Assembly: GCF_001279725.1 (NCBI RefSeq)
Contig: NZ_LGDE01000024.1
Span: 62,001 to 126,000, forward strand
Reading direction: 5' to 3'
DNA: 64,000 nt
Source of the DNA: Streptomyces sp. WM4235
GTDB lineage: Bacteria > Actinomycetota > Actinomycetes > Streptomycetales > Streptomycetaceae
Below the pieces are notes generated by a model. That model made no database searches. It saw only the letters and a program-made list of their open reading frames with translations, and was not told the origin of the DNA. Below, piece by piece: positions 37,374 to 46,421 of this stretch; the first letter of the stretch is position 1, and each line of letters opens with the position of its first letter. The position numbers were made by a program, and so were the translations under genes.

Positions 37374-38159
37374 GTGGCCGACTTCTCCGGGGGATCCCGA
37401 CTGTGGCTGGAGGGCCTGGGCGGACTGCGCAACGCGGTCCGGCAGGAACTCGTGGGCCGCCAGGTCGACGAACAGATCGCGCACCGCTTCCCGGTCGGGC
37501 AGCGGCTGCGCGTCCTCGACGTGGGCATGGGCCAGGGCACCCAGGCCCTGCGCCTGGCGCGCGCAGGGCACAAGGTGACCGGCCTGGAGCAGGACCCCGA
37601 CATGCTGGCGGTCGCCCGTGAGGCGCTGGCCGGCGAGCCGGCGGGCATTCGCGACCGGGTCCGGCTGATGGAGGGCGACGGCCGGGAGACCGGCGCGCAC
37701 TTCGTGCCGGGCAGCTTCGACGTGGTGCTGTGCCACGGCGTCCTGATGTACGTACCGGAGCCGGACGCCATGCTGGCGGGGCTGGCCCGGATGCTCGCTC
37801 CGGGCGGGCTGCTGTCCCTGCTGGTCCGCAACGGCGACGCGCTCGCCATGCGACCGGGGCTCGGTGGCGATTGGAACGCCGCTCTGCGGGCGTTCGACAC
37901 CGTCGACTACACGAACCGGTTGGGCCTGGACGTACGCGCCGACCGACTGGCGGGTCTGACGGCCACGCTCTCGGGGATCGGGGCTCCGCTCCAGGCCTGG
38001 TACGGGGTGCGGGTCTTCACCGACGGCACCGAGGCCGGGAACCACCTGCCGAACGAGGCGGAGATGGAACGGTTGCTCGCCGCCGAGGACCGGGCCGGAC
38101 GCACCGACCCGTACCGCGCGGTGGCGGCGCTGTTGCACCTGTGCGGTGTGCGGGGCTGA
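37374..38159 (+). CDS. SAM-dependent methyltransferase (class I)
   Basis: About 261 aa. Rossmann methyltransferase motifs: LRVLDVGMGQGTQALRLA (SAM-binding loop), VTGLEQDPDML (acidic residue for the ribose), and FDVVLCHGVLMYVPEPD. It resembles CmoM/SmtA-type enzymes; the substrate is unknown. The start is uncertain: GTG 37374 follows GGGGGG, but an upstream CTG at 37332 overlaps the preceding stop as CTGA, resembling the coupled starts elsewhere here. Confidence 0.85.
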   Translation: MADFSGGSRLWLEGLGGLRNAVRQELVGRQVDEQIAHRFPVGQRLRVLDVGMGQGTQALRLARAGHKVTGLEQDPDMLAVAREALAGEPAGIRDRVRLMEGDGRETGAHFVPGSFDVVLCHGVLMYVPEPDAMLAGLARMLAPGGLLSLLVRNGDALAMRPGLGGDWNAALRAFDTVDYTNRLGLDVRADRLAGLTATLSGIGAPLQAWYGVRVFTDGTEAGNHLPNEAEMERLLAAEDRAGRTDPYRAVAALLHLCGVRG

Positions 38160-38187
38160 GCCCGCACACCGCGGCGGCGGGCGCCGG

Positions 38188-38400
38188 TCAGGCGTCCAGG
38201 GCCTCGCGCAGGCTCATCGTGTACAGCTCGGTGCCCGTGTCGTCGGACAGCTTCACCTTCTCGGTGCCGCCCTCCAGCAGGTCCTTCCAGTACTCACCGA
38301 TCCAGGACTCCGCGTCCCCCTGCGTGGTGAACTCCTCCGGCACCACCGACGGGGTCGTCTCGCTGCCCTCGGCCGTCTCGAACCGCCACGTCCACGCCAT
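38188..38400 (-). CDS. Small conserved protein of unknown function
   Basis: 70 aa, MAWTWRFETAEG onward, acidic and soluble, with a pattern of aromatic residues (ESWIGEYWKDLLEGG). Strong site GGAGG 5 nt before ATG 38400. No function known. Convergent with the methyltransferase and divergent from the cobU fusion. Confidence 0.75.
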   Translation of the reverse strand: MAWTWRFETAEGSETTPSVVPEEFTTQGDAESWIGEYWKDLLEGGTEKVKLSDDTGTELYTMSLREALDA

Positions 38401-38528
38401 GTCCGCCTCCGTTGCTCGTCCGCTGTTCGCGCGTCGATCGTCCTTCGCGCACCCGCGTTGTTCGCCTTGAGTCTGCCCGCAGAGTAGCCGGGCGAGCACC
38501 ACTCCCGCGGACGCGGGAGGATCATCGG

Positions 38529-39758
38529 GTGGAACTCACTCTGCTCGGTACCGGTACCCCCGAAGGACTGCCCCGACCCGGCTGTCCCTGCGCCGCCTGC
38601 GCGGTCTCCGTCGGCCCCCTCTCCAGGGCGGCGACGGCCGTGCTCGTGGACGGCGCGCTGCTGCTCGACCTGACCCCCGGGGCGGTGTTGGCCGGGGCCC
38701 GCGCGGGGCATTCGCTGGCCGGTGTGCGGCAGGTGCTGCTCACCCACCCGCACGACGGGCCCCCCGTCGAGCTGCCGCCGGGTCTGCCGGCGGCGGGGCG
38801 GGTGCCGGACGGGCAGGAACTGTCGGTGATCAGTGGTCACCGGGTGCGGGCGGTGCCGATGGACACGCCCGGCACCGGCTACGAGGTGACCGGGCCGGAC
38901 GGCAGCCGGCTGCTGTACCTCCCGCCGGGCGGGGCGCCGGCCGGTCTGGGGTCCGGGCGCCCGGAGTCGGGGGGCTCGGCCGGGCAGCGTCCCTACGACG
39001 TGGTCCTCGCGGACGTGCTCGGCCGGCCGGAGGCGGTGGCGCGGCTGCGGGCGAGCGGCGCGCTGGGGCCGGCGACGGACCTGATCGCCGTGCACCTGGA
39101 CCACGACACCCCGCCCGGGCGGGAGGCGGAGCGGCGGTGTGCGGCGGCCGGGGCGCGGCTGGTGCCGGACGGCACGACGGTGGCGGTCGGCGAGTACCAC
39201 GCGGCGCCGGAACTGCCGCGGCGCACGCTGGTCCTGGGCGGCGCCCGGTCCGGCAAGTCGTACGAGGCGGAACGCCGGTTGGCGGGCTTCCCCGAGGTGG
39301 TCTACGTGGCCACGGGCGGTTCCCGCGACGGGGACGCGGAGTGGGCGCAGCGGGTGGGTCTGCACCGGGAGCGGCGGCCGTCGAGCTGGCGGACGGTGGA
39401 AACCTGCGCGCTGGTCCCGCTGTTGGAGAACGACGGCGGCCCGCCGCTGTTGATCGACTGCCTGGCGCTGTGGCTGACCGACGCGATGGACCGGGCCGGG
39501 GCCTGGGACGACGAGGCGTGGGCGGGCGGCGGGCAGCGGAAACTGCGCGAGTCGACCGAGGAGTTGGTGGCGGCGGTCCGCGCGACCCGTCGTCCGGTGG
39601 TGCTCGTCAGCAACGAGGTCGGCTCGGGAGTGGTCCCCGCGACGTCCTCCGGGCGACGTTTCCGTGACGAGTTGGGGCGGCTCAACAACGCGGTGGCGGC
39701 GCAGTGCGAGCACGTCCTGCTGGTCGTGGCCGGACAGGCGGTGGTACTGAAGGACTGA
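38529..39758 (+). CDS. cobU: Fusion: metallo-beta-lactamase-like domain plus CobU
   Basis: 409 aa. Residues 1 to about 230 resemble a metallo-beta-lactamase fold starting VELTLLGTGTPEGLPRPGCP, with a degenerate metal motif LTHPHDGPP (HxHxDH would be usual). Residues about 235-409 are CobU: P-loop LVLGGARSGKSYEAERRL, VYVATGGSRDGD, HRERRPSSWRTVE, VSNEVGSGVVP. CobU phosphorylates adenosylcobinamide and adds GMP from GTP. The N-terminal domain may act on a cobamide intermediate or be structural. GGAGG lies 8 nt before the GTG. Confidence 0.9.
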   Translation: MELTLLGTGTPEGLPRPGCPCAACAVSVGPLSRAATAVLVDGALLLDLTPGAVLAGARAGHSLAGVRQVLLTHPHDGPPVELPPGLPAAGRVPDGQELSVISGHRVRAVPMDTPGTGYEVTGPDGSRLLYLPPGGAPAGLGSGRPESGGSAGQRPYDVVLADVLGRPEAVARLRASGALGPATDLIAVHLDHDTPPGREAERRCAAAGARLVPDGTTVAVGEYHAAPELPRRTLVLGGARSGKSYEAERRLAGFPEVVYVATGGSRDGDAEWAQRVGLHRERRPSSWRTVETCALVPLLENDGGPPLLIDCLALWLTDAMDRAGAWDDEAWAGGGQRKLRESTEELVAAVRATRRPVVLVSNEVGSGVVPATSSGRRFRDELGRLNNAVAAQCEHVLLVVAGQAVVLKD

Positions 39759-39865
39759 CGTCGCCGGCGCCGGGTCGCCGCGGCGTCGAAATCGCGCCCG
39801 GCGCACCGACGGCGAGGCTCCGGGAGGGGCTTGGGGAGGGCCTCACCGGCTGTACGCTCTGGCAG

Positions 39866-40930
39866 ATGACCACGCTGAATCTCGACGACTTCTCCGATCT
39901 GATCGAACGCCCCGACGGGGGCGTCCGGCGTGACGCCGAGGATCGCCGTGAGCGGCTGGCGGTGCCGCCCGGCGCGCTGGGCCGGCTCGACGAGCTCGGC
40001 GAGTGGCTCGCCGCCGCGCAGGGGCGGGTTCCGGTCGGGCAGATCGAACGGCCCCGCGTCGTGCTGTTCGCGGCCGACCACGGGATCGCCGCCGAGGGGG
40101 TCTCCGCGCGGACCGCGGGCACCGCGCACGAGCTGGTGCGGGGCGTGCTCGACGGGACCAGCCCGGTGGCCGTCCTGGCGGCCCGGTTCGGCGCGGGCGT
40201 ACGGATCGTCGACACCGGCCTGGACTGCGATCCGGGGCTGCTCCCCGAGGAGATCGTGCGGCACCGGGTGCGGCGCGGCAGCGGGCGGATCGACGTCGAG
40301 GACGCGTTGACGGTCGAGGAGGCCGAGGCCGCGCTGCGGCTCGGGATGCGGGTCGCCGACGAGGAGGCCGACTCGGGAACCGATCTCGTCGTGCTCGGGG
40401 ACCTCAGTGTCGGTGGCACCACGGTGGCCGCGACGCTGGTCGCCGCACTGTGCGGGACGGACGCCTCGGTCGTCACCGGTCGCGGGGGCGCCCCGATCGA
40501 CGACCTGGCCTGGATGCGCAAGTGCGCGGCCATCCGCGACGCCCTGCGCCGGGCCCGTCCGGTCCTGGGCGACCAGGTGGCCCTGCTGGCGAAGGTCGGC
40601 GGCACGGACGTCGCCGCGATCACCGGCTTCCTGCTCCAGTGCGCGGTGCGCCGTACACCGGTCATCCTCGACGGGCTGGTCTCGGCGGCCTGCGGGTTGG
40701 TGGCCCAGAGGGCCGCGTTCCGGGCCCCGGACTGGTGGTTGGCCGGCCAGGCGAGCGGCGAACCCGGCCAGGCGAAGGCCTTGGACAGGATGGCGCTCAA
40801 CCCCGTGCTCGACCACGGCGTCACTGTGGGCGAGGGAACAGGGGCCTTGCTGGCCCTCCCCCTCGTCCAGGCGGCCGCCGCACTCGCTGCGGAGCTGCCG
40901 GAACGAGCGGTGGAGGAGCCGACGGACTGA
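39866..40930 (+). CDS. cobT: Nicotinate-nucleotide:DMB phosphoribosyltransferase
   Basis: 354 aa. Makes alpha-ribazole phosphate from nicotinate mononucleotide and dimethylbenzimidazole. Family marks: VVLFAADHGIAAEGVSA, LVVLGDLSVGGTTVAAT, VGGTDVAAITGF, and the catalytic Glu near the end in VTVGEGTGALLALPLV. Follows the cobU fusion by 107 bp. TACGCT (39853-39858) is 7 nt before ATG, indicating its own promoter and a leaderless start. Confidence 0.95.
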   Translation: MTTLNLDDFSDLIERPDGGVRRDAEDRRERLAVPPGALGRLDELGEWLAAAQGRVPVGQIERPRVVLFAADHGIAAEGVSARTAGTAHELVRGVLDGTSPVAVLAARFGAGVRIVDTGLDCDPGLLPEEIVRHRVRRGSGRIDVEDALTVEEAEAALRLGMRVADEEADSGTDLVVLGDLSVGGTTVAATLVAALCGTDASVVTGRGGAPIDDLAWMRKCAAIRDALRRARPVLGDQVALLAKVGGTDVAAITGFLLQCAVRRTPVILDGLVSAACGLVAQRAAFRAPDWWLAGQASGEPGQAKALDRMALNPVLDHGVTVGEGTGALLALPLVQAAAALAAELPERAVEEPTD

Positions 40931-41011
40931 ATTCACCGGGCGCCACGGGCCTGACCAGTCCGGGGCGCTCGATCCGCCCGTGGACGGTGACGCCCCATAT
41001 CATCGCTTTCC

Positions 41012-42904
41012 ATGGGAGAGGTCCGCTTGACCAGCGCAGATACCACAACGGCAGTAAACGGAAGAAAAGAGTCCGGCGGCGATCCCGCCGGCAGGGGGGA
41101 AACAGGCAAGGGGGATCCCGCGGCCAAGGCGGAGGCCCGCAGGGGCAGCAAACCGTCACGGCGCGGCGCCGCCTTCGCGATCTGGTACCTGCGCGTCGTC
41201 ACCTTCGTGAACTTCCTCAGCGCGGTGTGGCTTTCGCTGGGGCAGGACCTGCGCCGGCACAACACCGCCGACTTCTACACCCCGTACCTGCTCACGGCGG
41301 GCTTCGCCTCGGGGCTGTTCTCGCTGATCCTCGCCGTCACCATGGGCCGCCGCAAACGGGCCGCCTGGATCCTGAACCTGGTGATCAGCGGCATGCTGCT
41401 GTTCGCCTTCGCCACGGCCGCCTTCGCCCCGTGCGTCGGCGGGGACTACGACTTCTGCTACCCGGAGTTCCGCGACCACGCGCAGAACTGGGTCTCGCTC
41501 GCCTTGACCGCGGCCTTCGTCGGCGCCCTGCTGCTGGGCCGCCACGAGTTCTACGCCAAGGGCGACCGGTCCAACCCCAAGCTGGCCACCGCCGTGGCCG
41601 CCGTCGGGCTGCTGCTGACCTCGCTGGTCGCGGCCCTGCTCGTCGGCGCCACCAACACCGACCCGGACCGGGCCGACGCCACCTTCCTCGCCCGCTGGAA
41701 GTACGGCGCGATGCGGCTGATCACCCTGGAGCCGAACGACCGGGCCTACGACGGGATCGCCACGCCGGCGTGGGTGGACGTCTTCGTCAACGTCATGTCG
41801 ATGCTGCTGCTCCTCGCCGTGCTGTTCGCCGCGTTCCGCTCGCGCCGCGCCGTGGACCCGCTCACCCCCGAGGACGAGGACCGGCTGCGGGCCCTGCTCG
41901 CCAAGCAGGGCGACCGTGACTCGCTCGGCTACTTCGCGCTGCGCCGCGAGAAGTCCGTCATCTGGTCCCCCACCGGCAAGGCCGCCGTCACCTACCGCGT
42001 CGTCGGCGGCGTGTCCCTGGCCTCCGGCGACCCGATCGGCGACCCCGAGGCCTGGCCCGGCGCCATCGAGCCCTGGCTGGCCGAGGCCCGCGAGCACGGC
42101 TGGGTGCCGGCCGTCATGGGCGCGAGCGAGGAGGCCGGGCAGATCTACGCCCGGCACGGCCTGGACGCGCTGGAACTGGGCGACGAGGCCATCGTCGAGA
42201 CCGCCGAGTTCACGCTGGAGGGCCGCGCCATGCGGACCGTCCGGCAGGCCTACAACCGGGTCAAGCGCGCCGGGTACACGGTGCGGATCCGCCGGCACTC
42301 CGACATCCCGACCGAGGAGATGGACGTACTCCTCGTCCGCGCCGACGACTGGCGCGACGGGGCGACCGAGCGCGGCTTCTCGATGGCACTGGGCCGGTTG
42401 GGCGATCCCGACGACGGCCAGTGCGTGATGCTGGAGTGCTTCGACGGCAACGGTGAACTGCGTGCCGTGCTGTCCTTCGTGCCGTGGGGACCCAAGGGTC
42501 TGTCGCTCGACCTGATGCGCCGCGACCGGGACTCGGAGAACGGTCTGATGGAGTTCATGGTCATCGAACTCCTGGAGCGGTCAAAGGAGATCGGCGTCAC
42601 ACAGGTCTCACTGAACTTCGCGATGTTCCGCTCCGTCTTCGAGCGGGGATCGAAGCTCGGCGCCGGTCCGGTGCTGCGGATGTGGCGCTCGTTGCTGAGC
42701 TTCTTCTCGCGCTGGTGGCAGATCGAGTCCCTCTACCGGGCCAACGCCAAATACCGGCCGATCTGGGAACCGCGGTTCATGCTCTTCGAGAAGAGTTCGG
42801 ACCTGCTGCGGATCGGTGTCGCGGCGGGCCGGGCGGAGGGCTTCCTCGAAGCTCCCGGCCTGCCGAAGTGGATGCACCGCAGACACCTGGAGACCAAGCG
42901 TTGA
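41012..42904 (+). CDS. MprF-like membrane protein with DUF2156 aminoacyltransferase domain
   Basis: 630 aa. A basic N-terminus, about six membrane helices (55-290), and a C-terminal LPG-synthase-like domain with GNAT folds (VIWSPTGKAAVTYRVVGGV, LDLMRRDRDSENGLMEFMV, VSLNFAMFRSVFERG). MprF proteins move Lys or Ala from tRNA to phosphatidylglycerol; the substrate here is unproven. Start unclear: ATG 41012 has TATCAT 8 nt upstream (leaderless), while TTG 41027 has GGAGAGG 5-6 nt upstream. Coupled to the next gene by TTGA. Confidence 0.85.
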   Translation: MGEVRLTSADTTTAVNGRKESGGDPAGRGETGKGDPAAKAEARRGSKPSRRGAAFAIWYLRVVTFVNFLSAVWLSLGQDLRRHNTADFYTPYLLTAGFASGLFSLILAVTMGRRKRAAWILNLVISGMLLFAFATAAFAPCVGGDYDFCYPEFRDHAQNWVSLALTAAFVGALLLGRHEFYAKGDRSNPKLATAVAAVGLLLTSLVAALLVGATNTDPDRADATFLARWKYGAMRLITLEPNDRAYDGIATPAWVDVFVNVMSMLLLLAVLFAAFRSRRAVDPLTPEDEDRLRALLAKQGDRDSLGYFALRREKSVIWSPTGKAAVTYRVVGGVSLASGDPIGDPEAWPGAIEPWLAEAREHGWVPAVMGASEEAGQIYARHGLDALELGDEAIVETAEFTLEGRAMRTVRQAYNRVKRAGYTVRIRRHSDIPTEEMDVLLVRADDWRDGATERGFSMALGRLGDPDDGQCVMLECFDGNGELRAVLSFVPWGPKGLSLDLMRRDRDSENGLMEFMVIELLERSKEIGVTQVSLNFAMFRSVFERGSKLGAGPVLRMWRSLLSFFSRWWQIESLYRANAKYRPIWEPRFMLFEKSSDLLRIGVAAGRAEGFLEAPGLPKWMHRRHLETKR

Positions 42905-43617
42905 CGAACTCCTCACTGCGGCGGTTCGCCCGCCGCGAGTGGGGGCCCCTGTTCTGGACGATCCGGGACTCGCTCGCCCGCGAGAAGTGGCGGGCGATCC
43001 CGATGACCCTCGGCGCGGTCTGTCTGACCTCGGTCTTCCAGATCGTCCAGAACACCTCATGGGGCTTCCAGCCGGTGCAGGACCTCGGTTCGGTCAAGGC
43101 CGTCGACCCGCTCTGGCTGGCGCTGTTGCGCACGCCCCTGTCCCTGTTCGTACCGGCGCTCGACCTGCCGGTGTGGGGGGCGCTCGCGCAGATCCTGCTG
43201 GTCTTCGGGATCTCGGAGATCTGCGTCGGCTGGTGGCGCACCCTGGTGGTCGGCTACGTGGCCACCCTCGCCGGCACCACGTACGCCCGGATCGGTCTCT
43301 CGCTGGGCCCCGACCACCCCTTCGGTCTGCCGGTGTCCGACCGCGTCGTCAACGACACCGGGCCGTCGGCGGCGGTCGTGGGACTCGCGATCTACGTCTG
43401 CTGGCGCTACCGCGCCCACCTCACCGGCGCCCTGGTGATCCTGGTGATGATCGGCGAGGTGCTGATCAAGGACAATCTGGCGGGCAAGGAGCACCTGGCC
43501 GCCATCGCCGCCGTCATGGTGGTGTGCGTGCTGCGCGCGAAGTGGGGGCCGCGGCGCTCCCGGGCCCCGCTGGGGCAACGCCCGCCGCCCGCGTCGAGCG
43601 CACCGCCGGGGGCGTGA
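42901..43617 (+). CDS. Rhomboid-like integral membrane protein
   Basis: 238 aa, about six membrane segments, TTG start overlapping the MprF-like stop by four bases. NDTGPSAAVVGLAIYV resembles the rhomboid GxSx helix, but the loop-1 WR and the later catalytic His are not clear, so protease activity is doubtful. Tight coupling suggests a partner for the MprF-like protein. Confidence 0.75.
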   Translation: MTNSSLRRFARREWGPLFWTIRDSLAREKWRAIPMTLGAVCLTSVFQIVQNTSWGFQPVQDLGSVKAVDPLWLALLRTPLSLFVPALDLPVWGALAQILLVFGISEICVGWWRTLVVGYVATLAGTTYARIGLSLGPDHPFGLPVSDRVVNDTGPSAAVVGLAIYVCWRYRAHLTGALVILVMIGEVLIKDNLAGKEHLAAIAAVMVVCVLRAKWGPRRSRAPLGQRPPPASSAPPGA

Positions 43618-43666
43618 CGCCTCCGCCTCCGTCCTGCGCCTCGCGGGCAGGCCGTACCGTAACGGG

Positions 43667-44887
43667 GTGACGACACACCTCGGGCCCTTCGCCCCCACCC
43701 GGCAGTGGATGCGGGCCCATCCGCTCGCCACCGACGCCGTGCTCGCGCTCGGGGCGCTCGTCTCCATGGTCGTCGGATCGTTCGCCGATCCCCGCGGGCC
43801 GCACGGGCCCACCTTCGGCACCCGCACCCCCGACCCCTTCTCGCTCCTGCTGATGCTCCTGGGCGCCGCCGCCCTCGTGTTCCGGCGCCGGCACACCCGT
43901 GCCGTGCTCGCCGTGACCTGCGCGCTGTCCCTGCTGGAGCTGACCACCGGGGAGCCCCGGGCACCCGTCGTGATGTGCGCGGTGATCGCCCTGTACACGC
44001 TGGCCGCCCGCACCGACCGGCCCACCACCTGGCGGATCGGGCTGCTCACCATGACGGGGCTGACCGGCGTCGCCATGCTGGCGGGACCACTGCCCTGGTA
44101 CGCGCAGGAGAACCTCGGGATCTTCGCCTGGACCGGCATGGCCGCCGCCGCCGGCGACGCCGTGCGCAGTCGACGCGCCTTCGTCGACGCCATCCGGGAA
44201 CGGGCCGAGCGAGCCGAGCGGACCCGTGACGAGGAGGCCAGGCGCCGGGTCGCCGAGGAGCGGCTGCGGATCGCCCGGGACCTGCACGACGTGGTCGCCC
44301 ACCACATCGCCCTCGTCAACGTGCAGGCGGGGGTGGCCGCGCACGTGATGGACAAGCGCCCCGACCAGGCCAAGGAGGCGCTGGCCCACGTACGGGACGC
44401 CAGCCGCTCGGCGTTGAACGAGCTCCGTGCCACGGTCGGGCTGCTGCGCCAGTCCGGCGACCCGGAGGCGCCGACCGAGCCCGCGCCGGGGCTGGCCGTG
44501 CTGGACGAGCTGACGGACACCTTCCGGCACGCCGGGCTGCCGGTCGAGGTCATCGTGCAGTTGGGGCGGGACGATTCCGCGCTGCCGGCCGCCGTGGACC
44601 TGGCCGCGTACCGGGTGATCCAGGAGGCGCTGACCAACGTGCGCAAGCACGCGGGCCCGGGAGCCAGCGCCGAGGTGAGCGTGGTCCGGGTCGGGGCCTC
44701 GGTGGAGGTGACCGTCCTCGACGACGGGGGCACCTCCGCCGACCCGGCCCCGGAACCGGCCGATCCGGGTGGCGGCCACGGGCTGCTCGGGATGCGCGAG
44801 CGGGCGGGCGCGCTGGGCGGGTCCTGCTTCGCGGGCCCCCGGTACGGCGGCGGATACCGGGTCCACGCCATCCTGCCGGTCTCCTAG
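43667..44887 (+). CDS. Two-component sensor histidine kinase (HisKA_3)
   Basis: 406 aa. N-terminal sensor of about five membrane helices (20-165), short coiled coil, dimerisation/phosphoacceptor helix IARDLHDVVAHHIALVNVQ (phosphorylated His in DLHD), and an ATPase domain with VIQEALTNVRKHAG (N box) and GGGHGLLGMRERAG (G box). This class pairs with NarL-type regulators, but none is adjacent. TACCGT (43655-43660) lies 6 nt before the GTG start. Confidence 0.93.
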   Translation: MTTHLGPFAPTRQWMRAHPLATDAVLALGALVSMVVGSFADPRGPHGPTFGTRTPDPFSLLLMLLGAAALVFRRRHTRAVLAVTCALSLLELTTGEPRAPVVMCAVIALYTLAARTDRPTTWRIGLLTMTGLTGVAMLAGPLPWYAQENLGIFAWTGMAAAAGDAVRSRRAFVDAIRERAERAERTRDEEARRRVAEERLRIARDLHDVVAHHIALVNVQAGVAAHVMDKRPDQAKEALAHVRDASRSALNELRATVGLLRQSGDPEAPTEPAPGLAVLDELTDTFRHAGLPVEVIVQLGRDDSALPAAVDLAAYRVIQEALTNVRKHAGPGASAEVSVVRVGASVEVTVLDDGGTSADPAPEPADPGGGHGLLGMRERAGALGGSCFAGPRYGGGYRVHAILPVS

Positions 44888-44922
44888 CCCGCTCCGGTTC
44901 CCTCAGGGGGTGCCGGAGCGGG
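44888..44922. terminator. Bidirectional terminator between kinase and GH114 gene
   Basis: 10-bp arms CCCGCTCCGG / CCGGAGCGGG, 15-nt loop; it overlaps the last codons of the minus-strand GH114 gene. Confidence 0.65.
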
Positions 44923-45733
44923 GGCAGACCCTGCGCCAGGCACCCAGGTCGTACTTCTTCTGGAGCGAGCTGAGCTTGGCCTCCTGCGAGCGGGCGCACC
45001 AGTCGCCCACCCGACCCTCGTACTCGACGTGGAAGACGGCCTTGCCCGCGTCGGTGAACGGCGCGTACCGGTCGCACTCGTCGTGTTCCACGCACTGCTC
45101 GTTGACCGCGAAGTCGAAGTTCCCGACGAGTTGGGGGATCTGGTCCAGGTCGTTCTTCAGGCCGACCGACAGGCCCCGGTCGTGGGCCAGCCGGGCGATC
45201 AGCCGGTTGTACCTCAACTGGTCGTCGCCGGTCAGCGGGAAGCCCGAGGTGTTGGCGTAGCCGTCCATGTTGTCGGGCTCCACCGCGTCGAAGCCCTTGC
45301 CCCGGCACATGTCGACGCGCTTGGCCATCAGCGGTTCCAGCTCCTTGAGGCGCCGGATGTCCAACCAGCGTTCGCCCTCCCAGCCGTTGCCCTTGCCGAG
45401 CATCGACTTCGGGAAGTCGTCGGCGTCCGGGCGGAAGTCCTCCCAGGCCCCGGTGGAGAGGTAGCAGATCGTCTTGCGTCCGGCCTTCTTCAGGACGGCG
45501 ACCTGCTCCTTGGTCGTGGTGAACCCGTCGACGTCGTACACGGCCGCCTTCACCGAGGTGTCGAGCCTGCCCGAGAGCTGCCACTGCCAGCTGACCCCCG
45601 GCTCGGGCTGCCAGCGCTGCCCCGGCGCCGGGTCGGGCGAGACGTCGTCCGGCTCCGGCACGGTGGTGCACGCGGCGATCAGCAGCAGGGGGACGAGGAC
45701 CGGCAGGGACCACCGCGGCGGACGGCGGTTCAC
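44903..45733 (-). CDS. GH114-type endo-alpha-1,4-polygalactosaminidase lipoprotein
   Basis: 276 aa. GTG 45733 gives a lipoprotein signal with lipobox LIAAC (Cys22). GH114 marks: the start segment WQWQLSG, AVYDVDGF, ICYLSTGAWEDFRPD, and FDAVEPDNMDGYA (about 149-160), the active-site acidic cluster of the Ega3/TM1410 family. Such enzymes cut alpha-1,4-linked galactosamine polymers. The start overlaps the spherulin-like stop (GTGA). Last gene of the polysaccharide operon; it would act outside the membrane, trimming polymer during export. Confidence 0.9.
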   Translation of the reverse strand: MNRRPPRWSLPVLVPLLLIAACTTVPEPDDVSPDPAPGQRWQPEPGVSWQWQLSGRLDTSVKAAVYDVDGFTTTKEQVAVLKKAGRKTICYLSTGAWEDFRPDADDFPKSMLGKGNGWEGERWLDIRRLKELEPLMAKRVDMCRGKGFDAVEPDNMDGYANTSGFPLTGDDQLRYNRLIARLAHDRGLSVGLKNDLDQIPQLVGNFDFAVNEQCVEHDECDRYAPFTDAGKAVFHVEYEGRVGDWCARSQEAKLSSLQKKYDLGAWRRVCPRSGTP

Positions 45734-46380
45734 GCGGTGGCCTCCAGGGCGTACGGGAGGGTGCCCCACGGGTGCGCGCCGGTTCCGGGGACCGCGCAGT
45801 GCACGGCGGCCCCCCGCTCCCGGGCGAGTTCGGCGGTGGGCGCGCCCGGCGGGACGGCGTACACCAGGTGGCAGAACCGTCCCGCGGGGTGGTCGGCGGT
45901 CCAGGCGGGCACGGCCGCCGCGTCCCGGTAGGCGTCCCAGGGCCCCTCGAAGGTGACCAGCAGGTCCGCGAGTTCGGCGTACCCGGGGTGCGGGTGGACG
46001 CCGTGGTTGAGGACGACCGTGCGGGCGCCCGCGGCCCGGGCGGCGACCCCGAGCCGACCGTAGTGCGCCAGCAGTTCGGGGTCGGCGGAGGCCTGGTCGA
46101 GGAAGGCCCCGTCGGTGTCGTACCAGTCGCGGTGGCGCAACAGGTCCTGGACGACGGCCGCGTGCGGGCGCCGCCCGTAGTCGGTGTCGGCGTAACCCAG
46201 GACGGGCACCCCGGCTTCGCGCAGCCGTGCGGCGACGGCGGCGAACCGTTCGTCGGGGGCGTCGCCCGGCCCGCTGTCGGGGTTGAGCACCACCGAGTGC
46301 AGGCGGCCCGCGGAGCGGATCAGCAGCTCCCAGGCCTCGGGCTGGTCGGCGGGGTGCTCGTAGAGGGGCACCAGCAGCAT
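45730..46380 (-). CDS. Spherulin-4-like protein (GH135 Sph3-type)
   Basis: 216 aa, no signal peptide. It begins MLLVPLYEHP, the typical family start, then VVLNPDSGPG (31-39), GYADTDYGRR (62-71) and GAFLDQAS (91-98), matching the barrel of fungal spherulin-4/Sph3, which cleaves galactosaminogalactan. ATG 46380 is chosen because AAGAAGGA lies just upstream; ATG 46395 and GTG 46416 are in frame. Unlike Sph3 it lacks a visible membrane anchor, so it may act in the cytoplasm or be leaderless-exported. Stop overlaps the GH114 start. Confidence 0.85.
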   Translation of the reverse strand: MLLVPLYEHPADQPEAWELLIRSAGRLHSVVLNPDSGPGDAPDERFAAVAARLREAGVPVLGYADTDYGRRPHAAVVQDLLRHRDWYDTDGAFLDQASADPELLAHYGRLGVAARAAGARTVVLNHGVHPHPGYAELADLLVTFEGPWDAYRDAAAVPAWTADHPAGRFCHLVYAVPPGAPTAELARERGAAVHCAVPGTGAHPWGTLPYALEATA

Positions 46381-46421
46381 GTGGTCCTTCTTCATGTCCG
46401 TCGGGTACGGGGGCACGTGCG

